64,000 nt of DNA, taken from contig JANNBB010000052.1 of NCBI GenBank assembly GCA_031385005.1, forward strand, positions 1 to 64,000, in the 5' to 3' direction. Below the pieces are notes generated by a model. That model saw only the letters and a program-made list of their open reading frames with translations. It was not told where the DNA came from and searched no databases. Each line of letters opens with the position of its first letter. The stretch's first letter is position 1. Below are positions 18,734-27,706 of this stretch, piece by piece. A program made the position numbers and the translations under genes. This stretch comes from JADKIH01 sp031385005 (GTDB taxonomy: Bacteria > Bacteroidota > Bacteroidia > AKYH767-A > 2013-40CM-41-45).

Positions 18734-18970
18734 TTATTTTACGTTTTTCTCGATATAATCGATAGCCTGACCAACAGTAGCAATTTTTTCTGCTTGATCA
18801 TCCGGTATTGCGATATTGAATTCTTTTTCAAATTCCATTATCAATTCAACCGTATCTAATGAATCTGCTCCAAGGTCGTTTGTAAAGCTTGCTTCTTGTG
18901 TTACTTCTTTTTCATCTACACCTAATTTGTCGATGATTATGGCTTTCACTTTTGATGCAATGTCTGACAT
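18734..18970 (-). CDS. acpP: Acyl carrier protein
   Basis: A 78-residue acidic carrier protein. The phosphopantetheine attachment Ser is in DLGADSLDTVELIMEFE. Length and helix pattern are standard for bacterial ACP. It carries acyl chains for FabF, whose gene follows directly, and for the other FAS II enzymes. It is the first gene of the acpP-fabF-rnc unit; a Bacteroidota-type promoter can be placed upstream. Confidence 0.97.
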   Translation of the reverse strand: MSDIASKVKAIIIDKLGVDEKEVTQEASFTNDLGADSLDTVELIMEFEKEFNIAIPDDQAEKIATVGQAIDYIEKNVK

Positions 18971-18997
18971 TTTTTTTGCGTTTTTTTAATTGAGGGT

Positions 18998-19030
18998 GCA
19001 AAGTAAAATTTATTCGCGCTAAAATCAAAA
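18998..19030 (-). promoter_or_regulatory. Putative acpP promoter
   Basis: Read on the minus strand, TTTTG (19026-19030) is followed after 20 nt by TACTTTGC (18998-19005), close to the Bacteroidota -33 (TTTG) and -7 (TAnnTTTG) elements. The acpP ATG at 18970 lies about 28 nt beyond. The -7 box is one base short of consensus. Confidence 0.5.
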
Positions 19031-19141
19031 TTGTATGAAGGTTCTCTCAATAAAATAGAATAAAAATCGGGAATAGTCGATTATTTTGATTTTCCGCTCA
19101 TTTTCGCGGTTTAGAATTTGACTTATTTTCCGATTTATTTT

Positions 19142-20131
19142 CTAAGCAACAAATAACCGGACAAAGTAGAAAATCAAAGCTGCCAGTACTGCTGAAACAG
19201 GAATGGTTAATACCCAAGCCCAGATCAACTCAAGCGTAACTCCCCAGCGTACGGCACTCACTCTCTTTGTTACTCCTACACCGATAATTGATCCGGTAAT
19301 TGTATGAGTTGTACTCACCGGAATTTTATAATGCTGACTCCCAAACAAGGTTATTGCACCGGCTGTTTCGGCACTAAAACCCTCAAATGGAGTTAATTTC
19401 GTAATTTTTTGACCCATGGTCTTCACAATTCGCCAGCCCCCGAAAAGTGTTCCCAATGCAATAACCGTATAACAAGAAAAAGGCACCCATTCAGGCAGGT
19501 GTTTAGTGTCGGCTATCATTCCCTGTGACATCATTGCCGCAGCAATAATTCCCATAACTTTTTGTGCATCGTTTCCGCCATGACCCAGACTATATGCCGC
19601 CGAAGAAACCAATTGCAATCGCCGGAAAGTTCGATCTATTTTGGATGGATTGGATCTTTTGGCCAAGTGAATGGTGATGACAGATATAATATAAGCCAGT
19701 ATCATTCCGACTATTGGTGCAAGAAAAATAAAATAAATAGTAGGCATTACTTTGTCCATCTGCACAGCATGCAAGTGTCCGGCATTCGCCATTCCGGCAC
19801 CGGCAAAACTTCCTATCAAGGTATGTGATGAACTGGATGGAATACCCGACCACCAGGTAAACAGATTCCAGATGATAGCTGCGATTAATCCTGAAAATAC
19901 AACAAGCAGTGTAATGTATTCGGGCTTAACGGTTTTGGCAACGGTATCGGCAACTTTCAACTGAAATATCCAATAGGCAATAAAATTAAAAGCAGCCGCC
20001 CAGATGACAGCACTTAAAGGTGAAAGTACTTTCGTTGATACAACCGTTGCAATTGAATTGGCCGCATCGTGAAACCCGTTAATGAAATCAAACAATAATG
20101 CCAGGACAATTATCACATAGAAAAATTCCAT
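19142..20131 (-). CDS. pit: Inorganic phosphate transporter, PiT family
   Basis: A 329-residue integral membrane phosphate permease. Both inverted family signatures are present: DFINGFHDAANSIATVVST at the N-terminus and the matching SAAYSLGHGGNDAQKVMG and STTHTITGSIIGVG in the second half. About ten TM segments. It should import phosphate (as metal-phosphate) with H+ or Na+. Its accessory protein gene lies 10 bp upstream on the same strand. The pair sits between acpP and purN, an intrusion into a neighbourhood where those two are often adjacent. Confidence 0.95.
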   Translation of the reverse strand: MEFFYVIIVLALLFDFINGFHDAANSIATVVSTKVLSPLSAVIWAAAFNFIAYWIFQLKVADTVAKTVKPEYITLLVVFSGLIAAIIWNLFTWWSGIPSSSSHTLIGSFAGAGMANAGHLHAVQMDKVMPTIYFIFLAPIVGMILAYIISVITIHLAKRSNPSKIDRTFRRLQLVSSAAYSLGHGGNDAQKVMGIIAAAMMSQGMIADTKHLPEWVPFSCYTVIALGTLFGGWRIVKTMGQKITKLTPFEGFSAETAGAITLFGSQHYKIPVSTTHTITGSIIGVGVTKRVSAVRWGVTLELIWAWVLTIPVSAVLAALIFYFVRLFVA

Positions 20132-20141
20132 AAGTCCGGGA

Positions 20142-20789
20142 TTAAGAATGTTTAATGATTACCGACTCCAATACATTGGCAACATCTTCGCATTTGTCTG
20201 TCGCCGTTTCCAATGCCGAAAGAATTTCTTTTATCTTGATAATTTGAATGGCATCTTTTTCGTCTTCAAACAATCTTGCAACAGCATTGTCAAAAATATC
20301 GTCAGCATGATTCTCAATGCTGTTAACGCGCACAAGTGACTCTTTTACTTTCGTCAGGTTTTTCATGCTTCTTAACGAAGAAATAGCTGAGTGAAGTTCT
20401 ACAGCACATTGAAGAATAAGTTCGGATAGCTTGATCATCGCAGGATGAATGGGCTCCATCTTATACAATTCAATTCTCTTCGCCGAACCATGAATGTAAT
20501 CAATAACATCATCCAATACAGAAGCTAGTCGCTGAATATCTTCCCTGTCGAAAGGAGTGATAAATGTCGTACTCACCTCCTGAAAAATCGTATGGGTAAT
20601 TTCATCTCCCACATGTTCGAGTTTTTCTATTTGCCTGACTAAAGGCATTCTCTTTTCGGCTGTAGGCGCAACCATGAGTTCAACAAGAACATTACTAATG
20701 GCCAATAAATTAGAAGATGCTTGTTCAAATAATGGATAAAATTTTCGATCCTTAGGAACGAAATATTGTAAGATCGGATTAAGTGACAT
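20142..20789 (-). CDS. PhoU-like (DUF47) Pit accessory protein
   Basis: The ATG at 20789 (MSLNPILQYFVPKDRKFYPLFEQ) matches the usual start of the family; the frame extends to 20882 but the extra 31 residues are unlike family members. The 215-residue all-helical protein belongs to the DUF47/YkaA family: EKLEHVGDEITHTIFQE and SIENHADDIFDNAVARLFE are the two E/DxxxD-type metal-binding repeats of PhoU-like folds. These proteins are cytosolic partners of Pit transporters, with pit directly downstream (10 bp gap). Confidence 0.92.
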   Translation of the reverse strand: MSLNPILQYFVPKDRKFYPLFEQASSNLLAISNVLVELMVAPTAEKRMPLVRQIEKLEHVGDEITHTIFQEVSTTFITPFDREDIQRLASVLDDVIDYIHGSAKRIELYKMEPIHPAMIKLSELILQCAVELHSAISSLRSMKNLTKVKESLVRVNSIENHADDIFDNAVARLFEDEKDAIQIIKIKEILSALETATDKCEDVANVLESVIIKHS

Positions 20790-20976
20790 AATTAGTTTTT
20801 GAATTTTTGTTCTTTCGTGTGGGTAAAGTAAGGAAAAAACATTCGTACTATTAAACAAAATAATAGAATTCCCTTCTTTCATTTTTTCATGAAGAATAAT
20901 TGATTTGTACTTTCAAACCACCTTTCTCGGGGTTTTAATTTTCACTTAATCTGATATTTAAGCTATTTTTGCCATT

Positions 20977-21558
20977 ATGATAAACATTGCTATTCTTGCT
21001 TCAGGTTCGGGGTCCAATGCGGAGAATATCGCCTCCTATTTTCGAAACAACAAAGTGGCTCATGTGAAACTTATACTCACCAACAACCCGAATGCCGGAG
21101 TTGTCGACCGTGCAAGAAAATTGAACATACACTGTGAGGTTATTGAAAAGAACAGGTTTAAAGACGGAAAATCGGTTTCAGAGCTCCTGAAAAAAGAAAA
21201 CATTGATTTCCTCGTCCTCGCCGGTTTCCTGCTTTTAGTACCACCGTCCATCATCGCTAACTTTAAAGGCAGGATCATCAACATTCATCCGGCTTTGCTT
21301 CCCAATCATGGAGGAAAAGGATTTTATGGAAACAACGTGCATAAGTCCGTCATCGACTCAGGCGCTTTCATGTCTGGGATTACCATTCATCACGTCAATG
21401 AAAAATTTGATGACGGCGAAATAATATTTCAGGCGGCTTGTCATGTCAGCAAAATAGAAACTCCGGAATCACTTGCTCGGAAAATCCATGCACTCGAATA
21501 TGCTTACTTTCCCGTCGTCATTGAAAAACTTTTGAATCAACAGCATACACATTCCTAA
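20977..21558 (+). CDS. purN: Phosphoribosylglycinamide formyltransferase
   Basis: A 193-residue GART that transfers a formyl group from 10-formyl-THF to GAR in purine synthesis. Visible motifs: IAILASGSGSNAENI at the phosphate-binding N-terminus, IINIHPALLPNHGGKGFYG containing the catalytic His, and HHVNEKFDDGEIIFQ containing the catalytic Asp. The length is normal. It is divergent from the Pit pair and possibly from an ancestral acpP operon. A TATTTTTG box lies only 5 nt before the ATG (20964-20971), so a leaderless transcript is possible if that box is used. Confidence 0.95.
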   Translation: MINIAILASGSGSNAENIASYFRNNKVAHVKLILTNNPNAGVVDRARKLNIHCEVIEKNRFKDGKSVSELLKKENIDFLVLAGFLLLVPPSIIANFKGRIINIHPALLPNHGGKGFYGNNVHKSVIDSGAFMSGITIHHVNEKFDDGEIIFQAACHVSKIETPESLARKIHALEYAYFPVVIEKLLNQQHTHS

Positions 21559-21591
21559 TTCATTCAACTTTCTTTCTCAGAAAAACTTCTA

Positions 21592-24500
21592 TTGAAACAC
21601 CTCACCGATAATCCCTTCAAATCAGCTACTGTCGCTTTACTGCTGGCCGTACTCATGGCGATTATTCTCTATGTTGTTCCTGGAAAAGAAAACGAGAATA
21701 CTTCTTTAAGAATTATTAATGCCGAAAAAAAACTCGTTGAGTTAAAAGAGAAAGTCGCTCTTACTCTTGCTGAATTATCAAAAATATCCAATGAAAAGGA
21801 AACCGACAAGTTCTTTTTAAATCAAGCTGCAAGCCAACGCGGGATTAGCTATTATCAATTAAAAGATAATGCCCTTGTCAACTGGTCGGATAACGAGCCG
21901 GCAACCGATGCACAAACTTTGTCGAATGTCAAGGATGGCGAACTGATGAAGTTGCACAATGGCGATTTTTTAGCCGGTGTACTTATTCAAAATAATTTTC
22001 GTTACGTCGGACTAATTCTGCTCAAGCATGAATATGTCTATGAAAATAAATACCTCGTCAATAATTTTAATCCGGCTCTTGGCTTAGGCACCGATTTCAA
22101 TGTTGCTCAATCAGGTGATACACTCCATTTGCCAGGCAATAAACCGGCTTACATGTTAAAGCGCGATACTTCCGTTTCTATTCCTCCTTCAGGAATAATA
22201 GTTGCATTCTGCTTTTTGATTGCCATTATTGTGATGATCGCCTTCTATTTTTTCCTTCGGTTCTTTTCGGTATCGCTTTTAAAGACTTCAATATTTATAC
22301 TGCTGGTTTTTGGATTGAGAACACTGATGATCTATTTCAAAATTCCTTCCGGATTTTATGATCATGGGATTTTTAGTCCGGCTCATTATGCTTCTTCCTT
22401 CTATTTCAACTCACTCGGCGACTTGTTGCTCAATGCCGGATTACTTCTTGTTCTAATAATCAGTTTGTTTGAGCAGATGCGCACTTTTAAAGGTGATCGG
22501 TTTGTCGTTTTTATTCTTTGGGTAAGTGCTGCTTATGCCATACATCTGCTCATACGTGGACTCGTAATTAATTCTGATATCTCTTTTGCATTTAGCCGGC
22601 CGGGCGACCTAAACCTTTACAGCATTTTGGCTTTCACTGCAATTTCATTGTTGCTTTTATGTCTGCTTTACATCACCTCTCTCGTACTAAAAACATTTAC
22701 AAAATTTGAAATCACAGCCAAGAACACTTTACTCGGTATTTCCATTTGTGCCATCTATGCTACTTTTTCATTGTATAAGCTGAATGCCGAAAAGGAAAAC
22801 GAAACTCGAAAATTAATCGCTCAAAAGATTGAAGTCAGACAAGACCATATTGCCGAATACCTTTTTTTGGAAATGGAAGAAAAAATTGCCTCAGATAGTA
22901 GCATCTCATCTATTTTCAGGTCAGCAAATAATCCCGAAGACGAATTGAGTTCTTACCTGAGCCAGGATTTTTTTAACGGCTATCTCTCAAAGTTTGAAGT
23001 CAAAGCAATCTTATACGATGAGACAAATGAAGAAAGTGCGGAACTCGTCAATTACCGTAAAATTGCCGCTACAGGAAAAGCAACTTCAAGTAAACAATTG
23101 TTTTACCTGAGCAGTGAAACAGGAGGATCTTCTTATCTCGCAATTATTCCGATGAAGAATGGTTTCTATAAACAAACTCTTGCCATAACCTTAAATGCAC
23201 GCTTCCTTAAATCTGAAAAAGGATTTCCGGAACTCCTCATGAGCGGGACACAAGAACCACCACTTTCGGATGAATATTCAATCGCCCGTTATTCTTACCA
23301 ATCGCTCGTATATGAATTCGGAAATTATATTTATCCACTTACCGGTAAATCATTTCAGCAACCACAGGAAGAATTTTCTTTCAGCATATCCAATGGGTAC
23401 AGTCATATGGTCAGGAAGTTAAATGATCATTCTTTCGTTATCATCAGCAAACCGGTCGACACAACACTTGAACTCCTTACGTTGTTTTCCTGGATGTTTA
23501 CATTTATGAGTGTCATCGCCTTTGTTGTCTTTATTTTTTCAGTGATCCTCGGAGTCGATTCGCGCTGGTACTGGAGCTTAACCCGTCGCGTACAGGCGGC
23601 GGTAATTTTCCTCGTCATACTTACTTTTGTTCTCGTTGGCATTGGAACGGTTTCTTATATAAACACCAAATACCTCAACGATCAGCGCAAAAGCATCAGC
23701 GACCAGGTCAACGCTTTGTGGTTCATGGTCAGCGAAAATCTAAACTCCTCAAAAGAAATCGAATCGCGCTACATCGGTGAAAACCGGATTCAACTCGACC
23801 GGCTTGTAAATAACACAAATATCGATTGCAATATTTATAATGAAGCCGGCGGAATTGAATATTCTTCCAACCCTAAAATATTTGTCAAGGGCATTGTTTC
23901 GAGCCGCATGAATCCGATTGCATATCTACGGATTAAAGAGGAGGGATTAACACAGTTCATTCATCCCGAAAATGCCGGTCGACTCAAATACATTTCTGCT
24001 TATGCTCCCATTACGGGACCAGCAGGAAATATTATCGCTTTTCTAAATCTCCCTTATTTTGAAAAACAGAATGAACTTAACAACGAAGTTTCTGTTTTCC
24101 TTTCCGCTTTAGTCAATATATATGTTTTGCTTTTTGCCATTACTGTTCTCGTTACCATTTTCATTTCCTCGCTTATTACCAAGCCGCTGTTATTACTGCA
24201 AGAGAAAATGTCGGGTGTTCGATTAGGTGTTATTAACGAAAAGATAGCATATAGAGAAAAGGACGAAATCGGACAATTGGTTCAGGAGTATAACAGGATG
24301 ATAGACGAACTGGCGGATAGCGCAGAGAAATTATCCAGAAGCGAACGCGAATCTGCCTGGAGAGAAATGGCCAAGCAGGTAGCCCATGAAATCAAAAATC
24401 CGCTTACGCCTATGAAGCTTTCTGTTCAGCATTTGCTGCGTACGTTCAAAGAAAACAAACAAGACCTCGCACTCGTCGAAAGAATATCCAACACACTCAT

Positions 24501-25002
24501 TCAACAGATTGACACGCTCTCTAATATCGCTAACGCATTTTCCAATTTCGCAAAAATGCCGCAGGCCGTTCCGGTAAGGGTGAATGTGGAGGAAATCATG
24601 CAACAGGTAATTCAACTCTACAATACCGGTGTCGAAATAGAAATGAATTCTGTGGAAGGGGCTTTCGTCATGGCAGATAAAGATCAATTCATAGGTATTT
24701 TTTCGAACCTGCTGAAGAACGCCGTTCAATCAATTCCTGCAGAAAAGCAAGGGAAAATCGGCATTCAAATCAGCCGTTCCGAAGATCGTATTGTAATCGA
24801 AATATCAGATAATGGTATTGGAATTCCTGAAAATCAAAGGGATAAAATTTTCGTCCCCAACTTCACAACAAAATCGAGCGGAATGGGGCTTGGACTTGCA
24901 ATTGTCAGGAATATCGTTGAGGAAACAAATGGAAAAATTTGGTTTACAAGCACTTACGGAGAAGGTTCTAATTTTTTTGTCAGTCTCCCGGCAGCAGTTT
25001 AA
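21592..25002 (+). CDS. NtrY-like membrane sensor histidine kinase
   Basis: An 1136-residue kinase starting at TTG 21592, 33 bp after purN. An N-terminal TM helix (TVALLLAVLMAIILYVVP) is followed by a periplasmic stretch, a cluster of TM helices about residues 200-395, a second extracellular domain, more TM helices near 625-690 and 835-860, a HAMP domain (ITKPLLLLQEKMSGVRLG), then HisKA with the phospho-acceptor His932 (VAHEIKNPLTPMKLS) and HATPase (N box NLLKNAVQSIP; G boxes DNGIGIP and GMGLGLAI). No response regulator is adjacent. Architecture is like NtrY, but the stimulus is unknown. Confidence 0.9.
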   Translation: MKHLTDNPFKSATVALLLAVLMAIILYVVPGKENENTSLRIINAEKKLVELKEKVALTLAELSKISNEKETDKFFLNQAASQRGISYYQLKDNALVNWSDNEPATDAQTLSNVKDGELMKLHNGDFLAGVLIQNNFRYVGLILLKHEYVYENKYLVNNFNPALGLGTDFNVAQSGDTLHLPGNKPAYMLKRDTSVSIPPSGIIVAFCFLIAIIVMIAFYFFLRFFSVSLLKTSIFILLVFGLRTLMIYFKIPSGFYDHGIFSPAHYASSFYFNSLGDLLLNAGLLLVLIISLFEQMRTFKGDRFVVFILWVSAAYAIHLLIRGLVINSDISFAFSRPGDLNLYSILAFTAISLLLLCLLYITSLVLKTFTKFEITAKNTLLGISICAIYATFSLYKLNAEKENETRKLIAQKIEVRQDHIAEYLFLEMEEKIASDSSISSIFRSANNPEDELSSYLSQDFFNGYLSKFEVKAILYDETNEESAELVNYRKIAATGKATSSKQLFYLSSETGGSSYLAIIPMKNGFYKQTLAITLNARFLKSEKGFPELLMSGTQEPPLSDEYSIARYSYQSLVYEFGNYIYPLTGKSFQQPQEEFSFSISNGYSHMVRKLNDHSFVIISKPVDTTLELLTLFSWMFTFMSVIAFVVFIFSVILGVDSRWYWSLTRRVQAAVIFLVILTFVLVGIGTVSYINTKYLNDQRKSISDQVNALWFMVSENLNSSKEIESRYIGENRIQLDRLVNNTNIDCNIYNEAGGIEYSSNPKIFVKGIVSSRMNPIAYLRIKEEGLTQFIHPENAGRLKYISAYAPITGPAGNIIAFLNLPYFEKQNELNNEVSVFLSALVNIYVLLFAITVLVTIFISSLITKPLLLLQEKMSGVRLGVINEKIAYREKDEIGQLVQEYNRMIDELADSAEKLSRSERESAWREMAKQVAHEIKNPLTPMKLSVQHLLRTFKENKQDLALVERISNTLIQQIDTLSNIANAFSNFAKMPQAVPVRVNVEEIMQQVIQLYNTGVEIEMNSVEGAFVMADKDQFIGIFSNLLKNAVQSIPAEKQGKIGIQISRSEDRIVIEISDNGIGIPENQRDKIFVPNFTTKSSGMGLGLAIVRNIVEETNGKIWFTSTYGEGSNFFVSLPAAV

Positions 25003-25165
25003 GAAGATTTGACTTCGTATATTTGTATAAACAGGTGAATTTATTGGCAATTCCCGGAGTTCAGGGTCTTCAAAACGCAAGGATATTTTAAAAACCATAT
25101 TTAAATAATCATTTGTTAAGTTTTAATTGTCAAAATTTGCAAACGATAATTAATGATAATCAATT

Positions 25166-25576
25166 ATGAATCGACCAGTTCGAATTTTGATAGCAAAAGT
25201 TGGCCTTGATGGCCACGACAGAGGTGCCAGAGTCATTGCTTCATTTCTACGCGATGCAGGTATGGAAGTCATTTATACCGGGCTTCGTCAAACTCCCGAC
25301 ATGGTCGTGAATGCAGCCATACAGGAAGACGTAGATGCAATTGGGGTAAGTATATTATCCGGAGCGCACATGACGGTTTTCCCGAAAATCATTAAGCTTA
25401 TGAATGAAAAGGATATGGGTGATGTATTGTTAACCGGTGGCGGAATTATTCCGGACGGTGACATGAAAAAGTTAGGTGAACTGGGAGTAGGCAAACTATT
25501 TCCGCCCGGAACAGATACAGGAGAAATCGTAAACTATATAAAAGAAGAAGTAGAAAAGCGGAGACGCGTAAAATAA
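25166..25576 (+). CDS. Stand-alone B12-binding subunit of an acyl-CoA mutase
   Basis: A 136-residue protein consisting only of a cobalamin-binding domain. The DxHxxG motif (GLDGHDRGARVIASFL) supplies the lower axial His; SILSGAH and LLTGGGIIPDGD complete the fold. It matches the C-terminal small domain of methylmalonyl-CoA or isobutyryl-CoA mutase. A catalytic large subunit is not in this window, so its partner must lie elsewhere. The gene is followed after 8 bp by a crotonase, consistent with a shared role in acyl-CoA breakdown. Confidence 0.92.
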   Translation: MNRPVRILIAKVGLDGHDRGARVIASFLRDAGMEVIYTGLRQTPDMVVNAAIQEDVDAIGVSILSGAHMTVFPKIIKLMNEKDMGDVLLTGGGIIPDGDMKKLGELGVGKLFPPGTDTGEIVNYIKEEVEKRRRVK

Positions 25577-25584
25577 TAAATATT

Positions 25585-26355
25585 ATGACGAATATCTTAA
25601 CAGCAATAGAAAACGGTATCTGTACCATAACAGTGAATCGCCCGGATAAACTGAATGCTTTGAATTACGAAACCATTCAGGATATTGGAAAAGTGGTGGC
25701 AGATGCAGAAAAGAATCCTTCCGTCAAAGGCATCATCCTGACGGGAAGCGGAGAAAAAGCTTTCGTTGCCGGAGCCGACATTTCTGAATTTTCAGAATTC
25801 TCTTCTGAAGAGGGAAAGAAACTCAGTGCCGACGGACATAAGGTTTTTAACTCGATAGAAAACTGTTCCAAGCCTGTGATTGCTGCGGTCAATGGTTTCG
25901 CACTGGGCGGAGGTTGCGAATTAGCGATGAGCTGTCATATGCGTGTCGCCTCTGCCAATGCCAAATTCGGACAACCCGAAGTGAAACTGGGACTAATACC
26001 CGGTTATGCAGGAACACAGCGCCTGGTCCAGTTAATCGGCAAAGGCAAAGCGCTCGAACTGCTGATGACGGCCGATATGATTAATGCGGAAGAAGCACTT
26101 CACTACGGTCTGGTGAATTACGTTACAACCCAAGATCAGCTTATGGAAAAATGCAGAGAATTGCTGACGAAAATTTCCGGCCAATCGCCCAAAGCAATTC
26201 GATCTGTCATTCGTTGTGTAAATGCTTATCACAAAGACGGTGTCGATGGCTTCCAATTCGAAATCGATGAGTTTGGAAGATGTTTTAGTACAAACGATTT
26301 TAAAGAAGGCGTAAAAGCATTCATGGAAAAACGCAAACCGGAGTTTGTATCTTGA
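25585..26355 (+). CDS. Enoyl-CoA hydratase/crotonase family protein
   Basis: A 256-residue crotonase-fold enzyme. The oxyanion-hole loops are AFVAGADISEFSEF and NGFALGGGCELAMSCHM; catalytic Glu candidates sit in FGQPEVKLGLIPGYAGTQRL, the pattern expected for hydratases. It probably hydrates a short or medium-chain enoyl-CoA in the cytoplasm, perhaps in fatty or branched-chain acid degradation with the B12 mutase. The spacing to the upstream gene is 8 bp, so the two are likely cotranscribed. Confidence 0.93.
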   Translation: MTNILTAIENGICTITVNRPDKLNALNYETIQDIGKVVADAEKNPSVKGIILTGSGEKAFVAGADISEFSEFSSEEGKKLSADGHKVFNSIENCSKPVIAAVNGFALGGGCELAMSCHMRVASANAKFGQPEVKLGLIPGYAGTQRLVQLIGKGKALELLMTADMINAEEALHYGLVNYVTTQDQLMEKCRELLTKISGQSPKAIRSVIRCVNAYHKDGVDGFQFEIDEFGRCFSTNDFKEGVKAFMEKRKPEFVS

Positions 26356-26492
26356 ACAGCAATGTAAGTTCTGTAACCTTAAAATATTTGTAGTTAAATC
26401 CCCTCAATAGATTTAACACAAAAAAGTTCAAGCACACAGTAAAAGAATGAATCAGTTAATTAATAATTTTAAAAAAGAAAGAATGGTGTGCG

Positions 26493-27062
26493 ATGCGTAT
26501 AGCGAAAGATTTCACAAAACATGTATTTTGTCTTGAAGGAGATTGGGAAAACGATCTCCGGAAAAAATCGAGTGTAAGTGCGGCCCTCGAATTCCTCCGT
26601 GCCAATTGTAATATCAATTACATCCATAAAAATTGCGGCACAAAAGAAAACCTGATTTACTACCTTTCCATGTGGAAGCAACGCAGGTACAAAGATTATT
26701 CGATTTGTTACCTGGCCTTTCATGGTCATCCGGAGAACATAGAAATTGGTGAAGAAAATCTCGAGTTAACCGAATTGGCAGAGATTCTCAATGGTTCCTG
26801 TGTCAATAAAATTATCCATTTTGGAAGTTGCAATACACTGGCAACGGAAGAAAGAAAGGTCAGACAGTTTTTGGAAACAACACAAGCGCTCTGTGTCTGT
26901 GGTTTCCGAACCGACATCGACTTTTTAGAAAGTTCCGTATTTGATATGCTGCTTATGCAGAAATTTCAGGAATACAAAGACATCAAAGCCGTTGATCGTG
27001 ATTTGAAAAAAAATTACAGAAAGCTAATCAGCAAACTCGATTTTAAATTGATTTATAATTGA
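26493..27062 (+). CDS. DUF6642-like small CHAT/caspase-fold protein
   Basis: A 189-residue soluble protein. A hydrophobic strand ending in His (ICYLAFHGHPENIEIG, His77/His79) is followed 36 residues later by a strand ending in Cys (KIIHFGSCNTLA, Cys113). This His...Cys arrangement after consecutive beta strands is the layout of CHAT/caspase-like peptidases. The flanking HVFCLEGDW and HKNCGTKENLIYYL resemble the DUF6642 family as I remember it. There is no fused effector or sensor domain. It lies alone between the crotonase and the mobile mystery pair. Protease activity is inferred and untested; a catalytically inert homologue is possible. Confidence 0.65.
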   Translation: MRIAKDFTKHVFCLEGDWENDLRKKSSVSAALEFLRANCNINYIHKNCGTKENLIYYLSMWKQRRYKDYSICYLAFHGHPENIEIGEENLELTELAEILNGSCVNKIIHFGSCNTLATEERKVRQFLETTQALCVCGFRTDIDFLESSVFDMLLMQKFQEYKDIKAVDRDLKKNYRKLISKLDFKLIYN

Positions 27063-27158
27063 TTTACTGAAAGGGAGCTAAAGGACTGTTTTCGGGTTTT
27101 CTTCATTTTTTCCAATTAAAACTTTTAAAACCAAGATTTAACAATTATTTACAATATG

Positions 27159-27211
27159 TTTAAGGGTATAACCTTAAAATAAATTTGCACGTTTAAGGTT
27201 ATATCCTTAAA
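27159..27211. promoter_or_regulatory. Twin palindromic operators around a promoter -7 box
   Basis: Two 20-bp near-palindromes, TTTAAGGGTATAACCTTAAA (27159-27178) and TTTAAGGTTATATCCTTAAA (27192-27211), each with 9 of 10 half-site positions matching, are centred 33 bp apart (about three helical turns). Between them lies TAAATTTG (27180-27187), a perfect TAnnTTTG -7 box. The gene for the HTH protein starts at 27242, so autorepression is the likely mode. Confidence 0.75.
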
Positions 27212-27241
27212 TTTATAAGTATATTTTATAGCTATACTCTG

Positions 27242-27706
27242 ATGAAAATACAGCAACAAAAATTACTAATCGAACAGATTGATCGTCGTATCAAAGAAGT
27301 GAAATCAATAGGTGACTTAAACCCGCCAATAAAAGGGTGGATTCATTCAATTAGAATAGCGTTGAAAATGTCGTTGCGGCAACTTGGTCTTAAGTTAAAA
27401 ATCTCTGCACAAAGTGTAAAAGAAATTGAGCAAAGAGAAATGAATGGATCAATCACACTGAAATCACTCAACGAGGTAGCAAATGCACTTAATATGAAAT
27501 TAGTGTATGCTGTTGTTCCTCAAAACGAGAATATCGAAAAGATGATTGAGAAAAGAGCTATTGAAATTGCGCGTGAAATTGTTTTGAGAACATCCAATAC
27601 AATGCGACTTGAAGATCAGGAGAACTCAACAGAAAGAATTGAAAGAGCGATCCGGGAAAAAGCAAGAGAAATAATAAATACAATGCCTAAATATTTATGG
27701 GATTAA
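27242..27706 (+). CDS. Mobile mystery protein A (HTH antitoxin-like regulator)
   Basis: A 154-residue protein that matches the mobile mystery protein A family: an N-terminal helix (LLIEQIDRRIKEV), the conserved PPIKGWIHSIRIALKMSLRQLG, and an XRE-type helix-turn-helix (QLGLKLKISAQSVKEIEQRE). The C-terminal half is helical and charged. In the family, A is found with the Fic-domain protein B and behaves like a DNA-binding antitoxin partner. The gene is preceded by twin palindromes that flank its promoter. The 3' end overlaps the remnant start codon of B by 10 nt. Confidence 0.88.
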   Translation: MKIQQQKLLIEQIDRRIKEVKSIGDLNPPIKGWIHSIRIALKMSLRQLGLKLKISAQSVKEIEQREMNGSITLKSLNEVANALNMKLVYAVVPQNENIEKMIEKRAIEIAREIVLRTSNTMRLEDQENSTERIERAIREKAREIINTMPKYLWD

